The translations under genes were made by a program, and so were the position numbers. The notes beneath the pieces were generated by a model that was not told the DNA's origin, did no database searches, and saw nothing but the letters and a program-made list of their open reading frames with translations. Positions 24,545-35,831 of a DNA stretch of 64,000 bases are shown here, in pieces (position 1 is the first letter of the stretch; each line of letters starts with the position of its first letter). The DNA is from Pocillopora verrucosa (lineage: Eukaryota; Cnidaria; Anthozoa; Scleractinia; Pocilloporidae): assembly GCF_036669915.1 (NCBI RefSeq), contig NC_089320.1:11591313-11655312 (forward strand). The letters are read 5' to 3'.

Positions 24545-27149
24545 TATTTATCAAATGATGCCTCCCCTTCTTTTACAACTTTAATTTCTAGCAAACCAAA
24601 GGGGTTTTGACCATTGTTTACAGCATCTAGTCATACACTTTTCCATCTGGGCTGCACCCTAACCATGGGCAATCAGGATGGATGATCAATCCTGGTGGGA
24701 AGAGATTAATTCTCTCTGGTTCCCTTTGCAGTACTGGCGTAAACCATAGCTGTATGAGGTTCAAGTTCCACCCCCTTCCCATGTGTGCTCTTTGTACATA
24801 TCTGCTGGGGTTTAGCTAGGTTACCAGAGAATCAAAACTGGCTACATGACGAGCAACAACTCCAAACTTACTAGTAGTGATCCTTTTCTTTCTGAGAAGA
24901 TGCCCGTGTCACTTAAGCTCTGCGTAATTGTCTGTTCCCGTACTTTTGAGTGACACTTCAGTGGTCAGTCGGCTAGGGAATCAAAGATGACTTGTTGCTA
25001 ATTGTTCAAGCAAACTGACATCATCAAAGGTCAGTGTAGGGAAAACCGATAGATCTTGAGTCTCTTCTTCAACTAATTTTTGACGGTTGAAAGGAGTAAT
25101 ATTAGTCTTACAAATGTCTTTAGCGATGTAAACTAAGCACGAAACATACGTTTGTGCATGCAATCACTCGAAAAATATCTCTACTGATCGACCATGAAAT
25201 GCCGTTAAATCCCATGCAAGTCTCGTTTATGTTGCAGAATTTTCTTCCAGAGCCTTAGGAAGTCCTGATATTACAGACAAAAAAAAAAGGAAGATGAGTT
25301 TGAAAGTATATACCTTGTGTAGTCGCCATGTTTGTTAGCTGTTGTGTATTCATTTAGATGACAAACTCACTCTTAAATTGTTTTCTATATTCTGTTTTTA
25401 TTCATCGATCCACCTCTGGTAAAATCATGTTACTTGATTAAAGTACTGTTATATCATTGAGTAATCCCACAGTGATATTACAAAAATTGGTGCAAGTACT
25501 TTTAATGTGTTCTCAATACACTACATTGGCCATCGAACGGGTTGGCGCTACCAGCGTATTCGCGATTTCGCCGCAAAGAAACCTATTCCAACTTCCAACT
25601 TAAAATCATACCAAACTAAAACTTCTACACTAAACCTTACTTGCTTTGTGGAAACGGAAATACCAGTACAAGCTTTCATCCGTACAAAATATTGTTTTAC
25701 AAGTACACGTGCGTGACCTCTTGTGAACTTCCTATTCCGTATTGGAACGCTTGCTCTCCAATTTGCGTTGCTACCCGGTATCCAAGTACGTGACCTCTAG
25801 CTGCAAAGGGCATATTCTAATATACTATTGAGATAACATTTTCTTTAAGAAATACTAACTTCAGAAATCCTCATGCGTTCATCTGTTTGTCTGTTCTTTG
25901 TTATTTCGTTCGTTCATTCGTTCGTTCGTGTGTTCGTTCTTTCGTTGGCACGTTCGTTCATGTGTTCGTTCGTTCGTGTGTTCGTTCTTTCGTTGGTACG
26001 TTAGTTCGTTTATCCTTTCGTTTCTTCCACAATCTACCCACATTACTCGTTCATGCGTTCAGTCAGTAATTCATTAATTTACTTCTTCAAGTCGTTATTC
26101 ATTCTGTCTATCCGTTGTTCAAGCATCCGTCAAACCAGGAAATTAATTGCTTTTCCGTTTGTGTACAATTTATTCATTTTTACATTTCCCACTTTTATGA
26201 TCTATTGTTTCCTTACTCGGAACTGGTTAGATCAAATGACCACCACAAACCGTATAATATTAAGCCACGCTTTAATAATTATTCGATCTAAAAGAAATAC
26301 ATTTATAATTCGCAATAAGAACAAACGCAAATCAAGTCTTTATCTTGTAACTAAATTCAAAAACTTCAATATAAACTTACTTCTGTGGCGGGTCGTTACA
26401 ACAGTCTCACTTTACGGGTTAGCAGATTCTCTGGGTAAGCGGATTTAGAGACAGAAAAACGATAACAAAATAACTTCTTTCTCACTTCGATTCTGCTGAA
26501 AAACTGACTTAAAACATAATAATCTAACGCTTTTAAATCAATCTATTGGATTAATGTCAATCACGATTCTTGTCATCGAATAAATCTGTCAACACGAGGC
26601 AACGCCTATTTATTAAACGAAACACTATTTTATATCTATTCATTTTCTGTGCATACCCATTTCTGGAAATTTCACATTTCCAACATATTCTTATTTTGTT
26701 TGCATGACTACGGCAAAAGAAAAAGAAAAGCAAGGAGTTGCAGTTAAAATTTACAAGACAAGTTGTTCTTCTTCCCTGCATGTAAAAAACAGTAACCCGT
26801 GTAGCGACTGAGTTTAATTTGCAGGGTTCATTTTAGAAAAAAGGATACATGGCAAACATAAAATTAAATATTTTCAACTGACAAAGAACTCGAGTACTCG
26901 TTCAGATCATACCCTCGTCAACACCTCAATGGATAGAGGGTCTCTAACATACCAACATAACTTTTTATGACTAACGGTTAAAATTTGTTAATTTTAACGC
27001 CAAACGACTTCTTTTTTTCGCCTTTTTACGGCCAACGGTTAACCCCATTGAGAACTTTAGATACATGGTCTTACACGAAATTCTCAATTTCTGTATCATA
27101 CTCGACCATTCCTGGAAAGAGATAATAAACCCTATTCTTTTAGGTATCA
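24545..27149. other. No gene recognised
   Basis: Apart from the TTCG microsatellite, only short open frames without recognisable similarity or paired splice sites are visible. The right end (27065-27149) is the 3' flank of the first PAQR gene. Confidence 0.5.
25905..26012 (+). repeat. TTCG-rich tetranucleotide microsatellite
   Basis: Irregular repetition of TTCG/TTCGTTCGT, with GTGTTCG and TTTCGTTGG interruptions. It yields an artefactual open frame with repeated SFVRSFVRS. Confidence 0.85.
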
Positions 27150-28217
27150 TCAGTGCTTTCGTAAATTTAGGTACCTTGTACACAACAGTACTACTAGGAT
27201 GTTTCCAAGAACGACTAAGATCGTTAGCAAAATACTGTTTGAGAATGTGGGTCCTGGGAGTGGCTCGATGATAGCCCTTCTCTGCTGCATATCTAGTTCA
27301 ACAGCTGAAAACTCATCTGCGGCACCGATTGCGCATAGAATATGAAGGAAGTGATGGCTGTGCCCTACCACGTCGAAAACTCCGATCATCAAACGTTCCG
27401 GGACGCGGAAAACATACGCAAGCGTCCCACCCGCGTAGAATAGACAGTGACGAGTGAAATACTGCACGGATTGAGGGCTGCTACAAGTTGATGTTGTGTT
27501 ACATAATGATAACATTGTCCAATATGGTGAAGTGTTGAACAGCCACGAGCTAATGTAAGTACTCGCTTTTAAAGCTGCATCGAAACGACTTGTGCTGCAA
27601 AACGAGTAGCAACACGCCAACGTCGATGCAAAAGAAATGGCGGCGGAGATCGCTAGGAACAGAGCGGGGGTGTTGAATATCAACCAAGTTGTGCTCACAG
27701 GCCTAGAATAAAAATAAAACACTTGACCAGCCGTGAAGGTGTACACGCTAATGGCAGCATAATCGAAAAAGAAGCATACGTGACGGGCTTTGATCGACAT
27801 GCAGTTGAACAAGTGAGCGCCAGCACTCATGGCAAGCATTACACAAATCCCGAATGCAAAGCACAGCAGTGGATACACGAACGGATCTTCCCGCGGCTCG
27901 TGTTTGGCGAAGACAGATGCAAAGCGAAGCATGAAAACAGCGAGCGCCAAAACATGACTCCAAATGTTGATCGTCTCGTTGGTGGCTTGAAACAAGCTTT
28001 TGAAACAGTACCACGCGGACGAATCACACTTGCGATAACTCGATATTATAAACGGCTCGCGGAAAAAAGAAGGAACTTTGTCGAAATCCACCAAGTCAGC
28101 TTCTTCCAGTTTGCTTTTGGTTGTCACGATATTCTTTTTGTTGCTTTTTTTAAGACCACTTTCGCTAATAAGGCGTTCATTATCTGTTCCGATGGCCACT
28201 TTGCACTTTCGTTTCAT
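27150..28217 (-). CDS. PAQR family seven-transmembrane receptor (membrane progestin receptor-like), copy 1
   Basis: Intronless, 355 residues, ATG at 28217. The hydrophilic N-terminus leads into the PAQR signature VPSFFREPFI, the SYRKC segment and NETINIWSH before the first span. Seven or more hydrophobic segments follow. Likely zinc ligands of this hydrolase-like fold are visible: His135 in SAGAHLF, with Asp152 in FFDYAAIS nearby, and His288 and His292 in GHSHHFLH. Known PAQR proteins include membrane progestin and adiponectin receptors and Golgi proteins; the ligand cannot be deduced here. The gene lies head-to-head with copy 2 (starts 2.6 kb apart), and the membrane cores are almost identical. 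Long open frames on the other strand at 27723-28229 are shadows. Confidence 0.9.
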   Translation of the reverse strand: MKRKCKVAIGTDNERLISESGLKKSNKKNIVTTKSKLEEADLVDFDKVPSFFREPFIISSYRKCDSSAWYCFKSLFQATNETINIWSHVLALAVFMLRFASVFAKHEPREDPFVYPLLCFAFGICVMLAMSAGAHLFNCMSIKARHVCFFFDYAAISVYTFTAGQVFYFYSRPVSTTWLIFNTPALFLAISAAISFASTLACCYSFCSTSRFDAALKASTYISSWLFNTSPYWTMLSLCNTTSTCSSPQSVQYFTRHCLFYAGGTLAYVFRVPERLMIGVFDVVGHSHHFLHILCAIGAADEFSAVELDMQQRRAIIEPLPGPTFSNSILLTILVVLGNILVVLLCTRYLNLRKH

Positions 28218-30808
28218 CCTGTCTCGTAAAAAGGGTCTGCGTTCTGGAAAAGAACGGTCCTGTTTTTTTTTAGCTGAGGCGGTTTAATGGTTTCGTTTTT
28301 ATGACTGCTCTCTTTCGCCGACTTCGTTCCAGTTCACTGAATCGTAAATATCCAATTCATTTGTGTCATATTTTAAATTCAAATTTCAAATTTTTCAAGC
28401 AACCATGGGACTTTGAACTTCGACTTCCTCGCGCATCTCATTTATAGTAGGCCTTGGTAGACAAAACATTCACCTCTTCCATCATGCGTCTGTTCTCCAC
28501 GGAGATAATCATAATATACAAAAAGTATCACGAGAAAAACTCGAGAAGGTTCGAGACCAACTTTGATGCACCTCAAACTAATTCACGCACTCAATAAATT
28601 TCTCACCAAGAAACTGTTAAGCATTCGAAGTTTTTAGAACTCTTAATTTTAAAAACACTGTTTTCAGCATGCATAATTAAGACAACTGCTCTCGTGGCGA
28701 AGAGTTATAGACGCAATTTTTTCTTTCACAATAGTATATAAATTTACGCATCTGCAAGATGATATTTGTGGTCAGTACATTACGGAATAATTAGCATAGA
28801 TTAAATCAAGTTTGTTAGTTGCAGTCCGCCATGCTTTGTCATCCTTTATTTCTTCTGTCGTTCTTTTACTTCTATTTGTGGTTAGTCTAATTCTTAAAAA
28901 AAAAAAAAAAAAAAAAAAAATGTAACCTCCATCGACCCCGTGTTGACCTGATCCACACATGTACGTACAGTATTTTGATGTTTCTCCTGAATGTACAAGA
29001 AGACTATAAAGATGGACAATCTGAAGTGTCGAGAATTTCTTCGACCAAATTTGAATCGGTAGTAAATGATATTTCCTTTCTTTCCTTAAAACTATGTTAT
29101 TACAAACGTCTAATTATTTTAAATAGTGCTGTTTTCAATTGAAATTAAAACAATTTACATGCATGACTGTTTACCCAGTTTTACATGCTCGACAGGTGAC
29201 CTATTTTGTTGATAATTTTCTAAAAGACAGTTATGAACCATTAATATTTCGGAATAATTTCAACATAACGTTTAATTTTCGCTTTTTCGTTTCTAACATC
29301 TCCATATTCTTCCCAAGTTTAGAAATGTCGCAAAACTCGCACAGAATATACGAACTTTGTCCGTGGCGTAAAATGTCGTGTCAAAAACAAACTAATGACT
29401 TGTAAAGCTGATAATTATGATATTGATCTTTTGTGTCGTTTATCATATATTCAAATTTTCTTAAAGAATGACAATTTTTTTTAAGTATATTTTCTTCAGT
29501 TAAGCCTTCTCCTCATTTCTATGTAACTTTTCTTTCTCGAGAGCTAAGCCAACAACTGAACAGGTTCTTGTTTGAAAAAATATTTTGAGTGGTCTGTTCT
29601 GTATTTGACTGACGAAGACAAAGGGAAAGCACGTGAAAAGAGAGTTCAAGACACGTGGCACGGTATCGGTAGCGATCTTCGCAACAATGAACACTTCTTA
29701 AGCAGTAGTGAAAATAAGGCCTGAAAAAAAAATCCAAGCTTGTACGGGATTTGACCCCATGATACCGGTGCAGTGCTCTACCTCCTGAGCTAACAGGCCA
29801 TGGGGGAGCTAGTCATTATGTTGGTTCCAAATAAATCCGTGAAGTGATATATCGCTTCATGTTCATTTCTTAATCTGCAGTTAAAAGATATAATAAAACC
29901 CTTTTCCGATCTGCTGAGCAGGTCATCACCCATTAACTATACAGTGCCAAACTAAAAGGCGTTAATTTTCCTCTGAGCGACTGCCAGGCTTTAATGAATA
30001 CCATGAACAGTGTTTCATTTGTTTAGTTGAAAATGGCTTCAAATTTATATTGTTCAAGTACGTATTTTTTAGGGCGTGGAAACGTTTCCTGGCCTAAACG
30101 AAGGTCACTCTTACGGTATTAACATTATTTGCATAACGTTTTTGTAGCATTATTATACACAAGGGCGAATTCCGGGGAGGGGTGCAGGGGGTGCGCAACC
30201 CCCCCCCCCCCAATCCTAAGATGACCTTCGGCTCTTTAACATAGCTTCACTGTTTTGCAAAATCTGCCATATCGTTTGCTATTTAGCACCAGAAGTTCAC
30301 ATTTTGTTATTGCTTCGTCGTAAGTCTTTTTTCTTCATTTTCGCTTTTAGAATTTGTTGAAATCACCCGTCAGCTGGTTCTTTTCTTAGTTATGCACCCC
30401 TTCTTAAGAAAAATACTCTTTACACGCCTAATAGGACATGCTTATTTACATGTCTGTGGTTTTGTGGACTTTGTAAGGGACTTAGCATTCATTATTCCAA
30501 AAGTAATTCCGTTTAATGGGTAAAATGCCAATAATTGTGTTTCATATTTAATGAAAACTGGTAAAATAACTAGTGCCAAGTTTTCGTATTCTTCATCTTG
30601 TGTAAAGCTCTCTGTGATAAAACTCGTTTTTTTTTTCCTATTATAACTGAAGCGTAGCACTCAAAAATGTATGTCGTAAACAATAAGCGCAATTGCGGAA
30701 TATTTACAACACAATGAACTGGTAAAAAGCCAAAGAAAGAGAGCAGCTACCCAAACATAATCATTATTGCACCGGGTCAGTTGAAAGAGATTGTTAATTT
30801 GTGAGAGC
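28218..30808. other. Intergenic region between the two divergent PAQR genes
   Basis: Contains a poly(A) run of about 25 bases near 28896-28920, a tRNA-derived SINE fragment at 29655-29860 and a C-rich stretch near 30200-30213. No coding ORF is supported. Both PAQR promoters should lie here, but I see no convincing shared element. Confidence 0.6.
29655..29860 (-). repeat. tRNA-derived SINE copy with recognisable tRNA head
   Basis: On the minus strand 29799-29738 resembles a tRNA with box A GTTAGCTCAGGAGGTAGAGC and box B-like GGGGTCAAATCCCGTAC. It is followed by a T run and CAGGCCTTATTTTCACTACT. The same body occurs in two copies near 62 kb. A short gap in the variable region and the dispersed copies argue for a SINE rather than a tRNA gene. 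Confidence 0.6.
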
Positions 30809-31912
30809 ATGAAGAATCGGCAATCCAACGTGCCAACACGAACAGGAAAGGGATTTTATGGGGCCACTAAAGCGCTGATCAGTAAAAATAATAATCAAAA
30901 AGACAATAACTGGAACATCACACGAAACAAGTGCGAATTGGAGAAGGAAACTGACATCTCAAACGATTTGGTAAATTTTGACAAAGTACCTTCGTTTTTT
31001 CGCCAACCGTTCATAGTATCGAGTTATCGTAAGTGTGATTCGTCTGCGTGGTATTGTTTCAAAAGCTTGTTTCAAGCCACCAACGAGACGATCAACATTT
31101 GGAGTCATGTTTTGGCGTTTGCTGTTTTCATGCTTCGTTTTGCTTCTGTCTTCGCCAAACACAAGCTGCAGGAAGATCCGTTCGTGTATCCACTGCTGTG
31201 CTTTGCATTCGGGATTTGTGTAATGCTCGTTACGAGTGTCAGCGCGCACTTGTTCAACTGCATGTCCACTGAGGCTTGCCACGTATGCTTCTTTTTCGAT
31301 TATGCTGCCATTAGCGTGTACACCTTCACGGCTGGTCAAGTGTTTTATTTCTATTCCAGGCCGGTGAACACAACTTGGTTGATATTCAACACTCCCGCTC
31401 TGTTCCTAGCGATCTCCGCCGCCATTTCTTTTGCATCGACGTTAGCGTGTTGCTACTCGTTTTGCAGCACAAGTCGTTTCGATGCAGCTTTAAAAGCGAG
31501 TACTTACATTAGCTCGTGGCTATTCAACACTTCACCTTATTGGACAATGTTATCATTATGTAACACAACATCAACTTGTAGCAGCCCTCAATCCGTGCAG
31601 TATTTCACTCGTCACTGTCTATTCTACGCGGGTGGGACGCTTGCGTATGTTTTCCGCGTCCCAGAACGTCTAATGATCGGAGTTTTCGACGTGGTAGGGC
31701 ACAGCCATCACTTCCTTCATATTCTGTGCGCGATCGGTGCAGCAGATGAGTTTTCAGCTGTTGAACTAGATATGCAGCAGAGAAGGGCTATCATCGAGCC
31801 ACTCCCAGGACCCACATTCTCAAACAGTATTTTGTTAACGATTTTAGTCGTTCTCGGAAACACCTCAGTAGTACTGTTGTGTACAAGGTATTTAAATCTA
31901 CGAAAGCACTAA
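30809..31912 (+). CDS. PAQR family seven-transmembrane receptor, copy 2
   Basis: Intronless, 367 residues from the ATG at 30809; an in-frame TTG six codons upstream is not a plausible eukaryotic start. From VPSFFRQPFI onward the protein matches copy 1 with only scattered changes, and the span from the third membrane segment to near the C-terminus is almost identical, including GHSHHFLH and the serine-histidine motif (SVSAHLF). The first 60 or so residues are unrelated in detail (Asn- and Lys-rich, KNNNQKDNNW). Downstream of the stop the two genes diverge within about 10 bases. This fits an inverted duplication with later homogenisation of the core. Its stop is 30 bases from the end of a convergent GPCR pseudogene. 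Confidence 0.9.
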   Translation: MKNRQSNVPTRTGKGFYGATKALISKNNNQKDNNWNITRNKCELEKETDISNDLVNFDKVPSFFRQPFIVSSYRKCDSSAWYCFKSLFQATNETINIWSHVLAFAVFMLRFASVFAKHKLQEDPFVYPLLCFAFGICVMLVTSVSAHLFNCMSTEACHVCFFFDYAAISVYTFTAGQVFYFYSRPVNTTWLIFNTPALFLAISAAISFASTLACCYSFCSTSRFDAALKASTYISSWLFNTSPYWTMLSLCNTTSTCSSPQSVQYFTRHCLFYAGGTLAYVFRVPERLMIGVFDVVGHSHHFLHILCAIGAADEFSAVELDMQQRRAIIEPLPGPTFSNSILLTILVVLGNTSVVLLCTRYLNLRKH

Positions 31913-31942
31913 CCATACCTTGGTCTTGTATGATAAACAAAT

Positions 31943-32602
31943 CTAAGTTGCTTTTTGGGATGGACAGGAAAACCGTCTGATGATGTCCTTCACTCTTTGA
32001 ATCATTTCTCGCATCCTCCAGCAGTACAGGAATGGATTTAGAGTCGAGTTAAACAACATAAGAGATATCTTTAAAGACCAGGTAAAGTAAAGTGGGCGTG
32101 TCTCCAAACCAGTGATAATCATGAAACTTGAGATTACGCCATAAGGGAGATAACAACTGGATACCCAAAGAGTATCAACAAGCGCCATTACTCGCCTCAC
32201 AGTCACCACCTGTCTGTATCTCAGCCCCAAAAACGGAGCAAGAAGTCTGTCTACTCTTATTGCAGTCATTGTTAATAAAGATACGCCGCTAAACAACAAA
32301 CTCGTGATGGTAAAAAGGAATCAGAAGTAGTACCAGTCCTTCGAGTGATCTCGAGACAAATGGATTCCACCTCGTAAGGGATGTGTATGAGGCCCACGCC
32401 CAAATCTGTGCTCGCCAGACAACTGAGCAAATGTTTCGACGGCGGATGAAGCGACGAAACCTTCTGAAGAGCAACAATGATCAAAATATTCCCTACAAAT
32501 GCAATGAAATGAAAATGTCCTGAGCTGCTCCAAGAACTGAAGCGCTACAGAGCTCTTTGTGATTGTATGATTTCCATCCTCGATTGAATTTGTAATCGCC
32601 AT
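31943..32602 (-). pseudogene. Broken rhodopsin-like GPCR gene
   Basis: The reading starts MAITNSIEDGNHT at 32602, shifts frame before the first transmembrane segment, continues [20 protein letters not shown], shifts again near 32300, and ends in [25 protein letters not shown] and a stop at 31943. Compared with the intact receptor at 59065, roughly 90 codons covering the fourth to sixth membrane segments and the third intracellular loop are missing: [10 protein letters not shown] runs directly into CYLPYGV. Two frame breaks plus the internal deletion make a functional receptor very unlikely. The two are clearly family members. Confidence 0.82.
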
Positions 32603-33717
32603 GGATTATTTCACTCGGGAAAATTCGCTATCAAAGATGTTGTTTGAAACTTACCTGTCTAAAAGCGAAATTTACTCATTGGAAATGTTCTCTGGGCCTG
32701 ACCGTCCTCAAACGGTGTTGTGAAAGAAAACAGAGACTCTGCATTATGGGATAATGATGTACGTACGTTGAGATCTCTTTAATTCTTATCGATACCAAAG
32801 CAAACGAGGAAATGTCAATTATAGATCCTGTCACTCAGCGAGAAAGGTACACAAAGCTTTCCATTTTAAATTTGCATTTTCGCTAGTTAAATCCCAGCTA
32901 ATCATTTGAGTGAAAAGAAACGTTTACTGAGACAGCTATTAACTAATTTAATGGAGCTTTGATAGCTTTTTTCTCATTCCATCTATCTACTACTTCGGCC
33001 TATAGCTAGAGTAAGTCTTTCGTCAGTGAAAGAGTTTCATGCGGCCTACATCTTCACAAGTTTTTAAGAGACTTTAAAGAGGATTGAAATCCTGAAAATT
33101 GAAGTTACAAAGAGCCCCGCTAGAAAACTTAAAGAAGGGAAAAGCAAAGTAATATGTCAATCAGTGTCCGGCACCTTCTTTAGGGCTGGCGTCACCATTA
33201 TCGTGATCCTTACCTTGGAAAAGATACTTTATCACTGAAAAATTTATGTTCGCGCGCCGCGTGAACCTTTGGGAGTTAGACTGCTTTTCTCATCTCTATT
33301 TTCTGCATATAAACTCACTCACAACTCACAATTCCTTCATTCGCTCTGACGAAGGGCTAACGTTCAAAATGTCAGCTTTGAAACTCTTTTCGTTGGCCAA
33401 TTTGCATGATCAACTTAGTTAATAATACCAAATTACCTTGTTATACTCTCCCACCAACGCAGCACCACAGTTTTCGTATTCATTTTATTTTTCTTGCGCC
33501 TCACTCTTAGAGGTCTACTCGGCGCGCTGACATTAAGTTTTTTTTACTTTCGCTGGTTTATTTTTGACTTGCGCGACGAACTTCGCAAAAAGGGAGGGAC
33601 CACTCGCTGTATTAAAAAATTCAAAGCCAATCTGTTTTGTCATAATCTCACTCACGCAGTCATTGAATCTTTCATTTATCCACTCCGGCATTCAGCAGTT
33701 CATAAATTAGACGTTCA

Positions 33718-33925
33718 GTCGATTTTTAAGTCAATTAGTCAGTCACTCAGTCTTCAGTCAGATGGTCGATCAGTCAGCCAGTCAGTCAGTCAGTCAGTCA
33801 GCCGTTAGTCAGTAATTCAGTCAGACTGTCACTTAGCAAGCCAGCTAATAAGTCTGTCTGTCGGTCAGTCAATCAGTTGATCACTCTCTGAGTCAGACGT
33901 CAATCAGTCAGTCAGCTAATCAGTC
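33718..33925. repeat. AGTC-type microsatellite
   Basis: Imperfect runs of CAGTCAGTCAGT interrupted by single-base changes. Confidence 0.85.
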
Positions 33926-34124
33926 ATTACCCTCAGCTCTCAGGTCTGTTGGCCGCTAGAGAGCTCTTTCCTAACCTACGTTAACCTTACCTCATAAAAA
34001 GCACCAACGACCAACGAAAGCACTCTACAGACTGTGAATGGACAGAATAAAAAATGACTGATATGTGAAAATTCCCAACTAAGTGTGTAATATATACCCG
34101 GCCTTACACACCTTAAATGACGAG

Positions 34125-34637
34125 TATGACTCGGTAAATGATTCAAATTGTCCGTTGAAGACGCTCATGCAGTGATTTTTATTTGACACCCTTATCTTAG
34201 TTTTAAAAAAAATTGGACCAAAATCTCAACCATGACAACTGTCTCATTATCGGACAGAGCCAATATGTATGTTATTACGCATTTGTGCGCTCTTCGCAAA
34301 GAATTTGTTTATCTTGACCGGTGTTCTAACACAAGTAACTGAAAATAGGAAAAATTTAATCAGGGGGGATTGAAAACGCTAAAGTGAAAAGCAGCTATAC
34401 AATTTCGTAAAAGGAGCAGTCATATCCGATAGCGTGAAGCGATTAATAAGGATTTATTTGCAAGTAGCTAATAGAATTGACGGAATTGTTTCACTGTTTG
34501 ATTTAAACGTTAAAAACAAACTTTGCAAACAATTAAATCAAACATTCTTACGTGATCTTGGTTACCATTTGTGGGTTGTTTCCAGTTGATTTAAGTAGAG
34601 TCTCCATCTCGTTTAATCCCGATCAAACCGGAAAAGC
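34125..34637. repeat. Direct duplication, copy 1
   Basis: Matches 35832-36411 through CGGTAAATGATTCAAA, AAAAGGAGCAGTCATATCC, TTTGATTTAAACGTTAAAAA and GATCTTGGTTACCATTTGTG. The identity looks high in the last 250 bases and lower at the left. It lies just upstream of the 155-residue protein gene. Confidence 0.85.
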
Positions 34638-34832
34638 ATCGATCAAGAACAGTACTCCCAACAGACATGAAGATATTTTGGTAATCAAAGAACAGTTGAC
34701 AGCACAGTTTCTTTTTAAAATACTACCTGCTTAAAGAATAATTAGTGGAGGCGACAATTTTGGTCAACCTCGAAAAGTTGCCGGAGAAGAAAGAATTCGA
34801 TCAAAGCTCTTTCCCTTTTGTTGGATTGCTTG

Positions 34833-35300
34833 ATGGCAAACAATAATCCTACAGGTAATTCCCTGAAATCTCGCGTCAAAAAAGGAAACACGCGAATCAG
34901 CAAAGACGATGCCAGCGACCGAGCAAGAACTATCGAAATGCTTCAAAAACTAGAAAAGATGGAAGAAAAATCGCCAAGTAACAACAACAACAACATGCTG
35001 GGGACTGTTGATTTGCCAATGAGGAAAAGTGCATCGTTTCAAAACATAACCGAACTGTCGGAAGATTGCCCGATAGATTTAGGAAGGAGAGGATCTGATC
35101 CACGATTTACGCCAAGCCGGCCGGTAGGGGCGAAGAGAGACGCAAGCGGGAGACGGCAGAAACCCTGGGAACTACGGAGGTCTTCAACCCCTACTCCAGG
35201 GAGTTTGGATGTGAGCTCAATTCTCCATACAGCTCTGGGGCGATTTTCTCCCGACGTGGGACGTACAAGTGTAAAAGAAGGCGAAGAATCAGATGATTAA
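34833..35300 (+). CDS. Unrecognised Ser/Arg-rich, probably disordered protein, 155 residues
   Basis: A single open frame from the ATG at 34833 to TAA; upstream in-frame TTG codons are not needed. The first half is basic with a possible short helix (RARTIEMLQKLEKMEEK) and an Asn run. The second half carries basophilic-kinase-like sites such as RKSAS, RRGSD and RRSST, and ends in acidic EGEESDD. There is no signal peptide or membrane span. I do not recognise a family. RKxS and RRxS sites also occur in the proteins encoded at 36701-38601 and 42327-45185. Composition and length favour a real gene, but single-exon status is unproven. Confidence 0.55.
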   Translation: MANNNPTGNSLKSRVKKGNTRISKDDASDRARTIEMLQKLEKMEEKSPSNNNNNMLGTVDLPMRKSASFQNITELSEDCPIDLGRRGSDPRFTPSRPVGAKRDASGRRQKPWELRRSSTPTPGSLDVSSILHTALGRFSPDVGRTSVKEGEESDD

Positions 35301-35452
35301 TAATAGATTAACGCTGTTGCAAATCAAAGTGGGAATTTTGTTTATTAAATTGTCATCTGTGTGTACTTTATCGCAGAAGTGCAAATATGGGTCGCAATGT
35401 AATATGTGGATGCGCCAGATTCTTCATTAAAACTTTTTTCTTTTTTCCAGAC

Positions 35453-35533
35453 CAACCTTTATTCGTTTTCAGTAAATTTCCAAATTATAATTAGCTTTAT
35501 TCGTTTTCAGTAAATTTCCAAATCATAATGAGC
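35453..35533. repeat. Two-copy tandem repeat of about 38 bases
   Basis: The unit beginning TTATTCGTTTTCAGTAAATT occurs twice with two or three differences, about 150 bases after the stop of the 155-residue gene. Confidence 0.75.
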
Positions 35534-35831
35534 TTTCGAAAGGAATTTCTATTTAGTGAGAGTCTAAATTCAAAAGAGTACATTTCTACTGGTTTCGTCT
35601 TCTGATGAAGGCCGAATGGGAAACATTCTCAAACCCGGTTTAAGGAACTTTATAGTCTCAAAAAAAGTGCAGGTTTACCGAGAAACATCTCCTCAAGATT
35701 TTGGTATCAAAATTTCATCCGCAAGGTGCTTTTATTTCAATTTTTTAAGATCAAAATTCACAGACTACGAGCAGTTCCTCCTTTTCGGTGAGGTCCGTCG
35801 CGCAATTCTTTTTGACTCACCGGCGTGCTAA

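Larger units (their letters stand above)
32603..34832. other. No gene recognised; AGTC simple repeats and a duplicated block
   Basis: From 33718 to 33925 the tetramer AGTC/TCAG repeats irregularly, giving an artefactual SQSVSQSVS open frame. The block 34125-34637 is a copy of 35832-36411. No other coding evidence is visible. Confidence 0.6.

Noticed and set aside
25887..26069. Open frame with repeated SFVRSFVRS
   Set aside because: Direct product of the TTCG microsatellite.
27723..28229. A 168-codon open frame antisense to PAQR copy 1 (and its counterpart at 30959-31339)
   Set aside because: Both are shadows of the strongly coding PAQR strand and mirror each other because the genes are near-identical.
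33494..33808. Open frame ending in SQSVSQSVS
   Set aside because: Its end is AGTC microsatellite; the beginning has no similarity or splice support.
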